Origin: CAMLIZ01 sp040758375
Lineage (GTDB): Bacteria > Pseudomonadota > Gammaproteobacteria > Burkholderiales > Burkholderiaceae_C
NCBI GenBank assembly: GCA_040758375.1
Contig: JBFLWE010000028.1
Coordinates: forward strand, 1 to 54,929
DNA: 54,929 bases
Direction of reading: 5' to 3'
The notes below the pieces were generated by a model. That model did no database searches. It was not told the DNA's origin and saw nothing but the letters and a program-made list of their open reading frames with translations. Numbering within the stretch: position 1 is the first letter of the stretch; each line of letters begins with the position of its first letter. This document shows, piece by piece, positions 1-6,903 of this stretch. The translations under genes and the position numbers were made by a program.

Positions 1-2
1 CC

Positions 3-545
3 ACCGGCAAGGCCCGCGGCCACTTCCTGGAGGATCTGCTGTTCACCCACCGGGGCTTGAGCGGGCCGGCCGTGTTGCAGATCTCGAGCTACTGGCGCCC
101 GGGACAGCCGCTGCAGATCGACCTGTGCCCGGCTGAAGACCTCGCGCAGGCCTTGCAGATCACCAAGGCGCAATCGCGCCGCCATCTTGGCAATGCCCTG
201 GCCGCGCACCTGCCGCAGCGCCTGGCCGAAGCCTGGCTCGCCACCGCCGGCCTGAGCGCAGACCGCCCGCTGCCCGAAGTGCGCGACCGCGACCTCGCCC
301 AGCTGGCGGAGCGGCTGCAACGCTGGGAGCTGCTGCCCAGCGGCACCGAAGGCTGGCGCAAGGCCGAGGTGACCGCCGGCGGGGTGGACACCCGCGAACT
401 GAGCTCCCAGACCATGGAAAGCCGGCTGCAGCCCGGCCTGTACTTCATCGGCGAGGTGGTGGACGTGACCGGCTGGCTGGGCGGCTACAACTTTCAATGG
501 GCCTGGGCCAGTGCCCACGCCTGCGGCCGGGCGCTGGCAGCCTAG
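3..545 (+). CDS. C-terminal part of HI0933-family FAD/NAD(P)-binding flavoprotein (5' truncated)
   Basis: The frame is already open at the left edge and the gene starts outside the window. The visible 180 residues begin TGKARGHFLEDLLFTHRGLSGPAV and so contain the family hallmark LLFTHRGLSGPA, which marks the substrate/FAD domain of HI0933/YhiN-type flavoproteins. The end carries GGVDTRELSSQTMESR and a closing GLYFIGEVVDVTGWLGGYN, where the Gly-rich stretch contacts FAD in relatives. The cellular substrate of this family is not established. A GUG-like or UUG start inside the window is unlikely because the conserved sequence extends upstream of it. The next gene, rpsU, has its own promoter. Confidence 0.88.
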   Translation, partial: TGKARGHFLEDLLFTHRGLSGPAVLQISSYWRPGQPLQIDLCPAEDLAQALQITKAQSRRHLGNALAAHLPQRLAEAWLATAGLSADRPLPEVRDRDLAQLAERLQRWELLPSGTEGWRKAEVTAGGVDTRELSSQTMESRLQPGLYFIGEVVDVTGWLGGYNFQWAWASAHACGRALAA

Positions 546-566
546 TGCACTGCCGCAAATCCTGGC

Positions 567-572
567 TATAAT
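567..572 (+). promoter_or_regulatory. Probable -10 element of the rpsU promoter
   Basis: A perfect TATAAT follows GGC about 100 bases before rpsU. No good -35 hexamer is visible at the right spacing (the region 544-549 reads AGTGCA), so only the -10 is supported. Confidence 0.45.
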
Positions 573-672
573 CGCTGTCTTTGCTGGCAAACCGCGCGTC
601 GATCTGACCCAGACGTTCCGGAACACCTCTGGGCCGGACACCGAGCGCAATACTCAAGGATCCAAGAGTTAC

Positions 673-885
673 ATGACCACCATCCGCGTCAAGGAAAACG
701 AACCGTTTGACGTCGCCCTGCGCCGCTTCAAGCGCACGATCGAAAAGCTGGGCCTGCTGACCGAACTGCGCGCCCGCGAGTTCTACGAGAAGCCGACCGC
801 CGAGCGCAAGCGCAAGAAGGCCGCCGCCGTGAAGCGCCACTTCAAGCGCGTTCGCAGCATGCAACTGCCCAAGAAGCTGTACTGA
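673..885 (+). CDS. rpsU: 30S ribosomal protein S21
   Basis: This 70-residue basic protein is ribosomal protein S21 of the small subunit, which helps initiation near the anti-Shine-Dalgarno end of 16S rRNA. The N-terminus MTTIRVKENEPFDVALRRFK and the Lys/Arg-rich C-terminus (KRKKAAAVKRHFKR) are typical, and the length matches the family. The ATG at 673 is chosen because it follows AAGGA at 656-660 and begins the conserved sequence; the frame is open further upstream without similarity. A hairpin follows it, then yqeY. rpsU-yqeY is a conserved pair, often followed by dnaG and rpoD, but those two genes are not next here. Confidence 0.97.
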   Translation: MTTIRVKENEPFDVALRRFKRTIEKLGLLTELRAREFYEKPTAERKRKKAAAVKRHFKRVRSMQLPKKLY

Positions 886-905
886 TCCGTCCAGCACCCT
901 TCCGA

Positions 906-936
906 AAAGCCCGCGCGGGACGCCGTAGCGGGCTTT
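906..936 (+). terminator. Hairpin between rpsU and yqeY, possible attenuator
   Basis: Nine-base perfect arms AAAGCCCGC (906-914) and GCGGGCTTT (928-936) enclose a 13-nt loop. There is only a short T run, so it may slow or partly stop transcription and let S21 be made in excess of YqeY. Confidence 0.6.
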
Positions 937-955
937 CGTGTCTCTGGAGCACACC

Positions 956-1402
956 ATGAGCCTGAAAGACCAGATCACCGAGGACATGAAGAGCGCCATG
1001 CGGGCCAAGGAGGCCGAGCGCCTGTCCACCATCCGCATGCTGCTGGCCGCCATCAAGCAAAAAGAGGTGGACGAGCGCATCACGCTGGACGACGCCGCGG
1101 TGATCGCCGTGGTGGACAAGCTGATCAAGCAGCGCAAGGACTCCATCGCCGCCTTCAGCCAGGCCGGCCGCACCGACCTGGCCGACAAGGAAACAGCCGA
1201 AGTGAAGGTGCTCGAGGCCTACCTTCCCCAGCGGCTGTCGGCCGACGAGATCGCCGCGGCAGTCGATGCCATCGTCGCCGAGCTGGGCGCCGCGGGCCCG
1301 GGCGACATGGGCAAGGTCATGGGCGCGGCCAAGACCCGGCTCGCCGGCAAGGCCGACATGGGACAGGTGTCGGCCGCGGTGAAAGCGCGCCTGTCCCGCT
1401 AA
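956..1402 (+). CDS. yqeY: GatB/YqeY domain protein
   Basis: This 148-residue protein matches the YqeY family, which shares a fold with the tail of the GatB subunit of the tRNA amidotransferase and is thought to bind tRNA; its exact job is unclear. The N-terminus SLKDQITEDMKSAMRAKEAERLSTIRMLLAAIKQKEVDER and the KVLEAYLPQRLS segment near residue 92 are characteristic. The C-terminal part (GDMGKVMGAAKTRLAGKAD) is the helical tRNA-binding-like region. ATG 956 is chosen because GGAG lies at 946-949 and the homologous sequence starts there; an in-frame GTG at 938 falls inside the preceding hairpin region. It follows rpsU as in many bacteria. Confidence 0.93.
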   Translation: MSLKDQITEDMKSAMRAKEAERLSTIRMLLAAIKQKEVDERITLDDAAVIAVVDKLIKQRKDSIAAFSQAGRTDLADKETAEVKVLEAYLPQRLSADEIAAAVDAIVAELGAAGPGDMGKVMGAAKTRLAGKADMGQVSAAVKARLSR

Positions 1403-1412
1403 GCTTCGCGCC

Positions 1413-1769
1413 ATGAGCAACCTGCCCGTCCAGCAAATCGCCCCTGACGTCTGCGTCGCACCACAACTCGGCCCCGAAGCCATGGCGCTGGCCGCGCAGG
1501 CGGGGTTCCGCAGCGTGGTGAACAACCGGCCCGACTTCGAGGGCGGCCCCACGCAGCCCACCAACGCGGCCATCGAGGCCGCCGCGCGCGCGGCCGGGCT
1601 CGAGTACGTGTACCTGCCCGTGGCGGGCGGCTACCAGAGCCCCGAAGAGGTCGCGCGCTTCGCCGAACTGCTCGACACGCTGCCGCGCCCGGTGCTCGCC
1701 TTCTGCCGCAGCGGCGCGCGCTCCACGAAGCTCTATCTGCAGGCCGTTGCCCGCAACGCCGAGCGCTGA
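1413..1769 (+). CDS. DUF442 / TIGR01244-type cysteine phosphatase-like protein
   Basis: This 118-residue protein resembles the TIGR01244 (DUF442, Blh-like) family of small proteins with a rhodanese or dual-specificity phosphatase-like fold. The loop AFCRSGARS near residue 100 supplies a catalytic-type Cys with an Arg four residues later plus one (C-x4-R), as in nonclassical members. The segment SVVNNRPDFEGGPTQPTN is typical of the N-terminal half. It lies 10 bases after yqeY and before an inverted repeat and terminator, so it may be transcribed with rpsU-yqeY. Substrate is unknown; in some relatives the domain is fused to a sulfide dioxygenase-like hydrolase. Confidence 0.75.
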   Translation: MSNLPVQQIAPDVCVAPQLGPEAMALAAQAGFRSVVNNRPDFEGGPTQPTNAAIEAAARAAGLEYVYLPVAGGYQSPEEVARFAELLDTLPRPVLAFCRSGARSTKLYLQAVARNAER

Positions 1770-1778
1770 ATCCGCAGG

Positions 1779-1794
1779 CTAGGGGATTCCCTAG
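1779..1794. promoter_or_regulatory. Inverted repeat CTAGGGGATTCCCTAG before the TRAP genes
   Basis: Six-base perfect arms CTAGGG/CCCTAG surround GATT. It lies between the end of the DUF442 gene and the terminator before dctQ and could be an operator for a dimeric regulator; none is encoded next to it. Confidence 0.4.
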
Positions 1795-1799
1795 GCGAC

Positions 1800-1819
1800 C
1801 CGCCGTTTAAGGCGGTTTT
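1800..1819 (+). terminator. Rho-independent terminator after the DUF442 gene
   Basis: CCGCC (1800-1804), a six-base loop, GGCGG (1811-1815) and TTTT form a compact terminator that separates the rpsU group from dctQM. Confidence 0.65.
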
Positions 1820-1844
1820 CAGTGCGTTCTCCTTACAGTCTGCA

Positions 1845-1863
1845 TCACGCTCCGGTGGCGTGA
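1845..1863. promoter_or_regulatory. Inverted repeat TCACGC-N7-GCGTGA upstream of dctQ
   Basis: Perfect six-base arms at 1845-1850 and 1858-1863, just downstream of a possible -10 (TACAGT at 1834-1839). Position suits an operator controlling the TRAP membrane genes. Confidence 0.35.
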
Positions 1864-1913
1864 GGTGTGCTCGCGCCCGGGGCCTCGTGAATCAGCAACC
1901 AGATGGAGAAGAC

Positions 1914-2543
1914 GTGTCTGCCTTATTGCAACTGTCACGCCTGATCGACCGGCTCAACGAGTTCGTCGGTCGCTGGGTGTCGTGGCTGGTGCTGGCCGCC
2001 GTGCTCATCAGCGCAGTCAATGCGGTGGTGCGCAAGGTTTTCAACACCAGTTCCAATGCCTTCCTCGAAATCCAGTGGTATCTGTTCGCGGGCGTGTTCT
2101 TGCTGGCCGCGGGGTACACGCTGCTGCGCCAGGAACACGTGAAGATCGACGTGGTCCTGGGACGCTTTTCGCGGCGCACGCAGGTGAAGGTGGAGATCTT
2201 CGGCCTGCTGGTGTTCCTGATGCCGTTCGTCGTGGTGGTCATCGAGCTGGTGACGCCGCTGGTGATCCAGGCCTACCAGAGCGGCGAGATGAGCTCCAAC
2301 GCCGGCGGCCTGATCCGGTGGCCGGTGTATGCGCTGCTGCCGGCCGGCTTCGTGCTGCTGGGGCTGCAGGGCGTTTCCGAAGTCATCAAGCGCATCGCCT
2401 TCCTGCAGGGCAAGGCCGATGACCCGGGCAAGAAGAAGCAGCAGGAAAAGAGCGCCGAAGAAGAACTGGCAGAAGAGATCCGCCGCCGCGCCGAGGCCGA
2501 TGCCGCCGCTGCCGCAGCCGCCGCACAAGGAGCGCAGCGATGA
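1914..2543 (+). CDS. dctQ: TRAP transporter small membrane subunit (DctQ type)
   Basis: This 209-residue inner-membrane protein has four hydrophobic helices (roughly residues 18-38, 50-70, 88-112 and 132-155) and the family sequence EIQWYLFAGVFLLAAGYTLLRQEHVKIDV. DctQ subunits hold the large permease in the Na+-driven TRAP complex. The C-terminus is an unusually long charged and Ala-rich tail (KKKQQEKSAEEELAEEIRRR then a run of Ala). The GTG at 1914 is preferred over a GTG at 1860 because GGAG lies five bases before it and similarity starts there. It overlaps dctM by four bases (ATGA), implying coupled translation. Confidence 0.88.
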   Translation: MSALLQLSRLIDRLNEFVGRWVSWLVLAAVLISAVNAVVRKVFNTSSNAFLEIQWYLFAGVFLLAAGYTLLRQEHVKIDVVLGRFSRRTQVKVEIFGLLVFLMPFVVVVIELVTPLVIQAYQSGEMSSNAGGLIRWPVYALLPAGFVLLGLQGVSEVIKRIAFLQGKADDPGKKKQQEKSAEEELAEEIRRRAEADAAAAAAAAQGAQR

Positions 2544-4228
2544 TCGAATTCCTGAGCGCCAACATGGCCCCCATCATGTTCATGGGGCTGATCGTGTTCC
2601 TGCTGATGGGCTTCTCGGTGGCGTTTTCGCTCGCCGCCTGCGGCCTGTTCTTCGGCTTCGTCGGCATCGAGCTCGGGCTGCTGCCGGCGTCGCTGATGCA
2701 GGCGCTGCCGCTGCGCATCTTCGGGATCATGCAGAACGACACGCTGCTGGCGATCCCGTTCTTCACCTTCATGGGCCTGATCCTCGAACGCTCGGGCATG
2801 GCCGAAGACCTGCTCGACACCATCGGCCAGCTCTTCGGCCCGATCCGCGGCGGCCTGGCCTATGCGGTGATCTTCGTCGGCGCGATGCTGGCCGCCACCA
2901 CCGGGGTGGTCGCCGCCTCGGTGATCTCGATGGGCCTGATCTCGCTGCCCATCATGCTGCGCTACGGCTATGACCGCCGCATCGCCGGTGGCGTGATCGC
3001 AGCCTCGGGCACGCTGGCGCAGATCATCCCGCCCTCGCTGGTGCTGATCATCATGGCCGACCAGCTGGGCCGCAGCGTCGGCGACCTCTACAAGGGCGCC
3101 TTCATCCCAGGCTTCGTGCTCACTGCACTGTATGCCGGCTACATCTTCATGGTGAGTGTGTTCCGGCCGCATTGGGTGCCGGCGCTGCCCAAGGAAGCGC
3201 GCACCATCCGCGAGGACGACGGCTCCGCCGGCCTGCGCTCGCTGGGCGTGCTGACCGTGCTGTCGGTAGGCGCCGCGATCGCCTTCGCCAAGAGCCGCCC
3301 CGACACCACGGCCACCGACGAGCTGATCGTGGTGTCCATGTGCGTGGGCATCGGCTTCGCGTTCGCGCTGTCGGTGCTGAACCGGCTGTTCAGGCTGAAC
3401 CTGCTGTCGCGCATGGCCGAGAAGGTCACCTTCGTGCTGATCCCGCCGCTGGCACTGATCTTCCTGGTGCTGGGCACCATCTTCCTCGGCATCGCCACGC
3501 CCACCGAAGGCGGCGCGATGGGGGCGGTGGGTGCGCTGGTCATGGCCATGAGCCGCCGGCGGCTGAGCATGCACCTGATGAAGCAGGCGATGGACTCCAC
3601 GATGAAGCTGTCTTGCTTCGTGGTGTTCATCCTGCTGGGCTCCACGGTGTTTAGCCTGGCGTTCCAGGGCGTGGACGGCCCCAAGTGGGTGGAGCACCTG
3701 CTCACCAGCCTGCCGGGCGGCCAGGTCGGCTTCCTGATCGTGGTGAACATCCTGATCTTCGTGCTGGCGTTCTTCCTCGACTTCTTCGAGCTGAGCTTCA
3801 TCGTGGTGCCGCTGCTGGGCCCGGTGGCCGAGACGCTGGGCATCGACCTGGTGTGGTTCGGCGTGCTGCTGGCGGTGAACATGCAGACCTCGTTCATGCA
3901 CCCGCCCTTCGGCTTCGCGCTGTTCTACCTGCGCAGCGTGGCACCGCACGACGACTACACCGACAAGGTGACGCGCAAGCCGGTCGCCAAGATGACCACC
4001 GGCCAGATCTACTGGGGCGCAGTGCCCTTCGTGGTGATCCAGGTCATCATGGTGGGCCTGATCATCGCCTTCCCCAACCTGGTCTCCGGCGGCCTGGGCA
4101 AGAAGGCGGACCTGGACACGAGCAACATCAACCTCGAGGTCGAGCAGCCCAACTACGGCGACACCAAGAACGAAAACCTCAACGAGCTGTTCGGCCTGCC
4201 CGACCCGGCCAGCGCCCCGAAGAAGTAG
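2540..4228 (+). CDS. dctM: TRAP transporter large permease (DctM type)
   Basis: This 562-residue protein is the channel-forming subunit of the TRAP transporter. It has about a dozen hydrophobic segments, the AAATTGVVAASVISMG-like signature near residue 115, GTLAQIIPPSLVLIIMADQLG near 156-176 and ATPTEGGAMGA near residue 318, all conserved in DctM proteins. It is longer than the typical 425-residue form because of a central insert near residues 215-300 (with extra helices) and a soluble tail, a variant seen in TRAP systems described as mannitol/chloroaromatic type. Translation is coupled to dctQ. No DctP follows on this strand; two DctP genes face it from the other side. Confidence 0.92.
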   Translation: MIEFLSANMAPIMFMGLIVFLLMGFSVAFSLAACGLFFGFVGIELGLLPASLMQALPLRIFGIMQNDTLLAIPFFTFMGLILERSGMAEDLLDTIGQLFGPIRGGLAYAVIFVGAMLAATTGVVAASVISMGLISLPIMLRYGYDRRIAGGVIAASGTLAQIIPPSLVLIIMADQLGRSVGDLYKGAFIPGFVLTALYAGYIFMVSVFRPHWVPALPKEARTIREDDGSAGLRSLGVLTVLSVGAAIAFAKSRPDTTATDELIVVSMCVGIGFAFALSVLNRLFRLNLLSRMAEKVTFVLIPPLALIFLVLGTIFLGIATPTEGGAMGAVGALVMAMSRRRLSMHLMKQAMDSTMKLSCFVVFILLGSTVFSLAFQGVDGPKWVEHLLTSLPGGQVGFLIVVNILIFVLAFFLDFFELSFIVVPLLGPVAETLGIDLVWFGVLLAVNMQTSFMHPPFGFALFYLRSVAPHDDYTDKVTRKPVAKMTTGQIYWGAVPFVVIQVIMVGLIIAFPNLVSGGLGKKADLDTSNINLEVEQPNYGDTKNENLNELFGLPDPASAPKK

Positions 4229-4247
4229 CGCGCAGACGCCCCAACAA

Positions 4248-4276
4248 GAAAACCGCCTCACGGCGGTTTTCTTTTT
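4248..4276 (+). terminator. Strong rho-independent terminator after dctM
   Basis: Ten-base perfect arms GAAAACCGCC and GGCGGTTTTC with a TCAC loop, followed by TTTTT. It ends the dctQM transcript. Confidence 0.88.
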
Positions 4277-4325
4277 CCCTCTGGGACAGGCTGCAAAGCA
4301 GCCAGGGGCGGCCTCCCTCAGCGCC

Positions 4326-4389
4326 GGATCCACGATCCGGGTTCCCCGGTCGTGGATCCCAACCCCTAGGGGGTGGCCGCCAGGCGGCC
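4326..4389. repeat. Three-hairpin GC-rich intergenic element, copy E (divergent)
   Basis: Three consecutive palindromes lie between the convergent dctM and dctP genes. The first has arms GGATCCACGA (4326-4335) and TCGTGGATCC (4350-4359) with an inner CCGG/CCGG pair. The second is CCCCTAGGGG (4363-4372). The third is GGCCGCC-A-GGCGGCC (4375-4389). The order and sizes match the elements at 35166, 40422, 39097 and 48212, but the sequence is less similar, so membership is likely rather than certain. Confidence 0.6.
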
Positions 4390-4401
4390 GGGGCCCGATT
4401 C

Positions 4402-5484
4402 CTACAGCTTCTGTTGTTGCATGAAGTCGTCGAAGCCGGCTTCGGCGAAGCGGAACCACAGGTTCTGGTCGCGCCGGAAGGTCGCGTAGTCTTCGTAGAT
4501 CTTCTTCCAGGCCGGGTTGGAGCTGCTGAGCTCGCTGTACAGCGACATGGCTTCCTTGAACGCTGCGTCGAGCACGTCCTTGGGGAAGCGCACGAGCTTC
4601 GTGCCCGAAGCCACCAGCTGCTTCAGCGCAGCCGGGTTCTTGGCGTCGTACTTGGCCTGCATCTCGATGTGGGCATAGGCTGCCGCGCTCTCGATGATCG
4701 CCTTGTACTCGGCGGACAGGCCGTCGAACGACTTGGTGTTGACGAAGAAGTCGAGCTGCGGGCCGCCTTCCCACCAGCCGGGGTAGCAGTAGAACGGCGC
4801 CACCTTGTTGAAGCCCAGCTTCTGGTCGTCATACGGGCCCACCCACTCGGCCGCGTCGATCGTGCCCTTTTCCAGCGCCTGGTAGATCTCGCCGCCGGGG
4901 ATGTTCTGCGGCACGCCGCCCAGGCGCTCGAGCACCTTGCCGGCGAAGCCGCCGATGCGCATCTTCAGGCCCTTGATGTCGCCCAGGCCCTTGATCTCCT
5001 TGCGGTACCAGCCGCCCATCTGGGCGCCGGTGTTGCCGCCCGGGAAGCTGATGATGTTGAAGCCGCGGTAGAACTCGCGCATCAGCTTCAGGCCGTTGCC
5101 CTCGAACATCCAGGCCGTCATCTGGCGCGAGTTCAGGCCGAAGGGGATGGCGCAGGCCAGCGCGAACGTGGGGTCCTTGCCGAAGAAGTAATACGGCGCG
5201 GTGTGGGCCATTTCCACCGTGCCGTTCTGCACGCCGTCGACCACGCCGAAGGGGGGCATCAGCTCGCCGCCGGCATGCACCGAAATCTGGAACTTGCCGC
5301 CGGACATGTCGGCGACTTTCTTGGAGAAGACTTCGGCGGCCCCATAGATGGTGTCCAGCGACTTCGGGAAGCTGGACGCCAGGCGCCAGCGGATGTTGGC
5401 TTGCGCCTGAACGATGGCGGGCGCGGCGCCGGCAGCCAGCACACCGGCCAGACCTGCGCCACGAACGAAGGAACGACGTTCCAT
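4402..5484 (-). CDS. dctP: TRAP transporter substrate-binding protein (DctP type), paralogue 1
   Basis: This 360-residue periplasmic protein captures substrate for a TRAP transporter. The start MERRSFVRGAGLAGV has a twin-arginine-like RR-S-F and a hydrophobic stretch ending AQA near residue 29, so Tat export is likely. The core holds GLKMRIGGFAGKVLERLGG around residues 172-190, including the Arg that usually binds the carboxylate, and EIYQALEKGTIDAAEW near 199-213. The sequence resembles the DctP7/TAXI-unrelated keto-acid or lactate type. ATG 5484 is chosen because AGGAG precedes it. It lies downstream of a near-identical gene, with a terminator between them, so it may need its own promoter or readthrough. 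Confidence 0.92.
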   Translation of the reverse strand: MERRSFVRGAGLAGVLAAGAAPAIVQAQANIRWRLASSFPKSLDTIYGAAEVFSKKVADMSGGKFQISVHAGGELMPPFGVVDGVQNGTVEMAHTAPYYFFGKDPTFALACAIPFGLNSRQMTAWMFEGNGLKLMREFYRGFNIISFPGGNTGAQMGGWYRKEIKGLGDIKGLKMRIGGFAGKVLERLGGVPQNIPGGEIYQALEKGTIDAAEWVGPYDDQKLGFNKVAPFYCYPGWWEGGPQLDFFVNTKSFDGLSAEYKAIIESAAAYAHIEMQAKYDAKNPAALKQLVASGTKLVRFPKDVLDAAFKEAMSLYSELSSSNPAWKKIYEDYATFRRDQNLWFRFAEAGFDDFMQQQKL

Positions 5485-5508
5485 CAAAGTCTCCTCACTC
5501 CAGGGTTG

Positions 5509-5546
5509 AAAAAAATGGCCCGCCACCACGAAACGTGAGGCGGGCC
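5509..5546 (-). terminator. Rho-independent terminator between the two dctP genes
   Basis: Read on the minus strand, GGCCCGCC (5546-5539) and GGCGGGCC (5524-5517) pair, with an inner CACG/CGTG pair, followed by A and a run of seven T. It terminates paralogue 2 before paralogue 1. Confidence 0.85.
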
Positions 5547-5570
5547 GCTATCGACACGGGTCGATTCCTT

Positions 5571-6653
5571 TTACAGCTTCTGCTGCTGCATGAAGTCGTC
5601 GAAGCCGGCTTCGGCGAACCGGAACCACAGGTTCTGGTCGCGCCGGAAGTTGGCGAAGTCTTCATAGACCTTCTTCCACTTCGGGTTCTTGCCGGCCAGC
5701 TCGCTGTACAGCGCCTGCGACTCCTTGAATGCAGCGTCGAGCACGTCCTTGGGGAAGCGCGCGAGCTTGGTGCCCGAGGCCACCAGCTGCTTCAGCGCCA
5801 CCGGGTTCTTGGCGTCGTACTTCGCCGCCATGTCGATGTGGGCGTAGGTCGCCGCCATCTCGATGGCCGCCTTGTACTCGGGCGACAGGCCGTCGTACGC
5901 CTTCTGGTTGATGAACACGTCGATCTGGGGGCCGCCTTCCCACCAGCCGGGGTAGTAGTAGAAGGGGGCCACCTTGTTGAAGCCCAACTTCTGGTCGTCA
6001 TACGGACCCACCCACTCGGCCGCGTCGATGGTGCCTTTTTCCAGCGCCTGGTAGATCTCGCCGCCTGGAATGTTCTGCGGCACGCCGCCCAGGCGCTCGA
6101 GCACCTTGCCGGCGAAGCCGCCGATGCGCATCTTCAGGCCCTTGACGTCGGCCACCGACTTGATCTCCTTGCGGTACCAGCCGGCCATCTGCGCGCCGGT
6201 GTTGCCGCAGGGGAAGTTGATCATGTTGTAGCCGCGGTAGAACTCGCGCATCAGCTTCAGGCCGTTGCCTTCGAACATCCACGCGTTCATCTGGCGCGCG
6301 TTCAGGCCGAAGGGAATGGCGGCGCCCAGCGTGAAGGTGTCGTCCTTGCCGAAGAAGTAGTACGGCACGGTGTGCGCGCACTCGACGGTGCCGTTCTGCA
6401 CGCCATCGACCACGCCGAACGGAGGCATCAGCTCGCCGCCGGCGTGCACCGAGATCTGGAACTTGCCGCCGGTGAGCTCGGCGACCTTCTTTGCAAACAC
6501 CTCGCCGCCGCCGTAGATGGTGTCGAGGGACTTGGGAAAGCTGGACGCCAGGCGCCAGCGGATGTTGGCTTGGGCTTGCACGATTGCGGGTGCCACGCCT
6601 GCTGCCAGTACGCCGGCCAGGCCTGCACCGCGTACGAAGGAACGACGTTCCAT
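5571..6653 (-). CDS. dctP: TRAP transporter substrate-binding protein (DctP type), paralogue 2
   Basis: This is a second 360-residue DctP protein with the same length as its downstream neighbour and no visible gaps against it. The signal peptide is almost the same (MERRSFVRGAGLAGVLAAG then V in place of A), and the binding core GLKMRIGGFAGK and EIYQALEKGTIDAAEW (residues 199-213) is identical. Differences cluster in surface segments and near residues 91-110 and 225-260, which could change substrate preference. ATG 6653 starts the signal peptide; a poor GGAG-like AAGGAG lies just before it. The pair clearly arose by tandem duplication. Confidence 0.92.
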   Translation of the reverse strand: MERRSFVRGAGLAGVLAAGVAPAIVQAQANIRWRLASSFPKSLDTIYGGGEVFAKKVAELTGGKFQISVHAGGELMPPFGVVDGVQNGTVECAHTVPYYFFGKDDTFTLGAAIPFGLNARQMNAWMFEGNGLKLMREFYRGYNMINFPCGNTGAQMAGWYRKEIKSVADVKGLKMRIGGFAGKVLERLGGVPQNIPGGEIYQALEKGTIDAAEWVGPYDDQKLGFNKVAPFYYYPGWWEGGPQIDVFINQKAYDGLSPEYKAAIEMAATYAHIDMAAKYDAKNPVALKQLVASGTKLARFPKDVLDAAFKESQALYSELAGKNPKWKKVYEDFANFRRDQNLWFRFAEAGFDDFMQQQKL

Positions 6654-6903
6654 CAACAAAAACTCCTTGATCAATGCTGCATTCCGGAACTGCAAATCAG
6701 CAAAGTCCCGGGCCATTCTAGGGAGCGCCTCGTCCCACCCAAGGCGGGTTTTCCCCGCCGCACTGGCGCATAGGGTGGGCCTGGGTCACACCCCGGGCCG
6801 AAGGCTACGGGTGGGCACCTTGCAAATCGCTGAAATTCGGGTTCGCCCTAGCGCGGGCCGCGGCTGCGCTGTCTCAGGACTGAGCCGCGCGACGGACGCG
6901 CGA
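6654..6903. other. 250-base intergenic stretch upstream of dctP paralogue 2
   Basis: No gene is visible. It contains a hairpin GGCGGG (6743-6748) / CCCGCC (6754-6759) without a T run on either strand. Since dctP2 is transcribed leftwards, its promoter should lie here, but no convincing -35/-10 pair was found. Confidence 0.4.

Noticed and set aside
906..936. Full terminator between rpsU and yqeY
   Set aside because: Only a short T run follows, so complete stop is not supported and it was called an attenuator.
6743..6759. Terminator between pmbA and dctP2
   Set aside because: The stem is good but no T run lies on either side.
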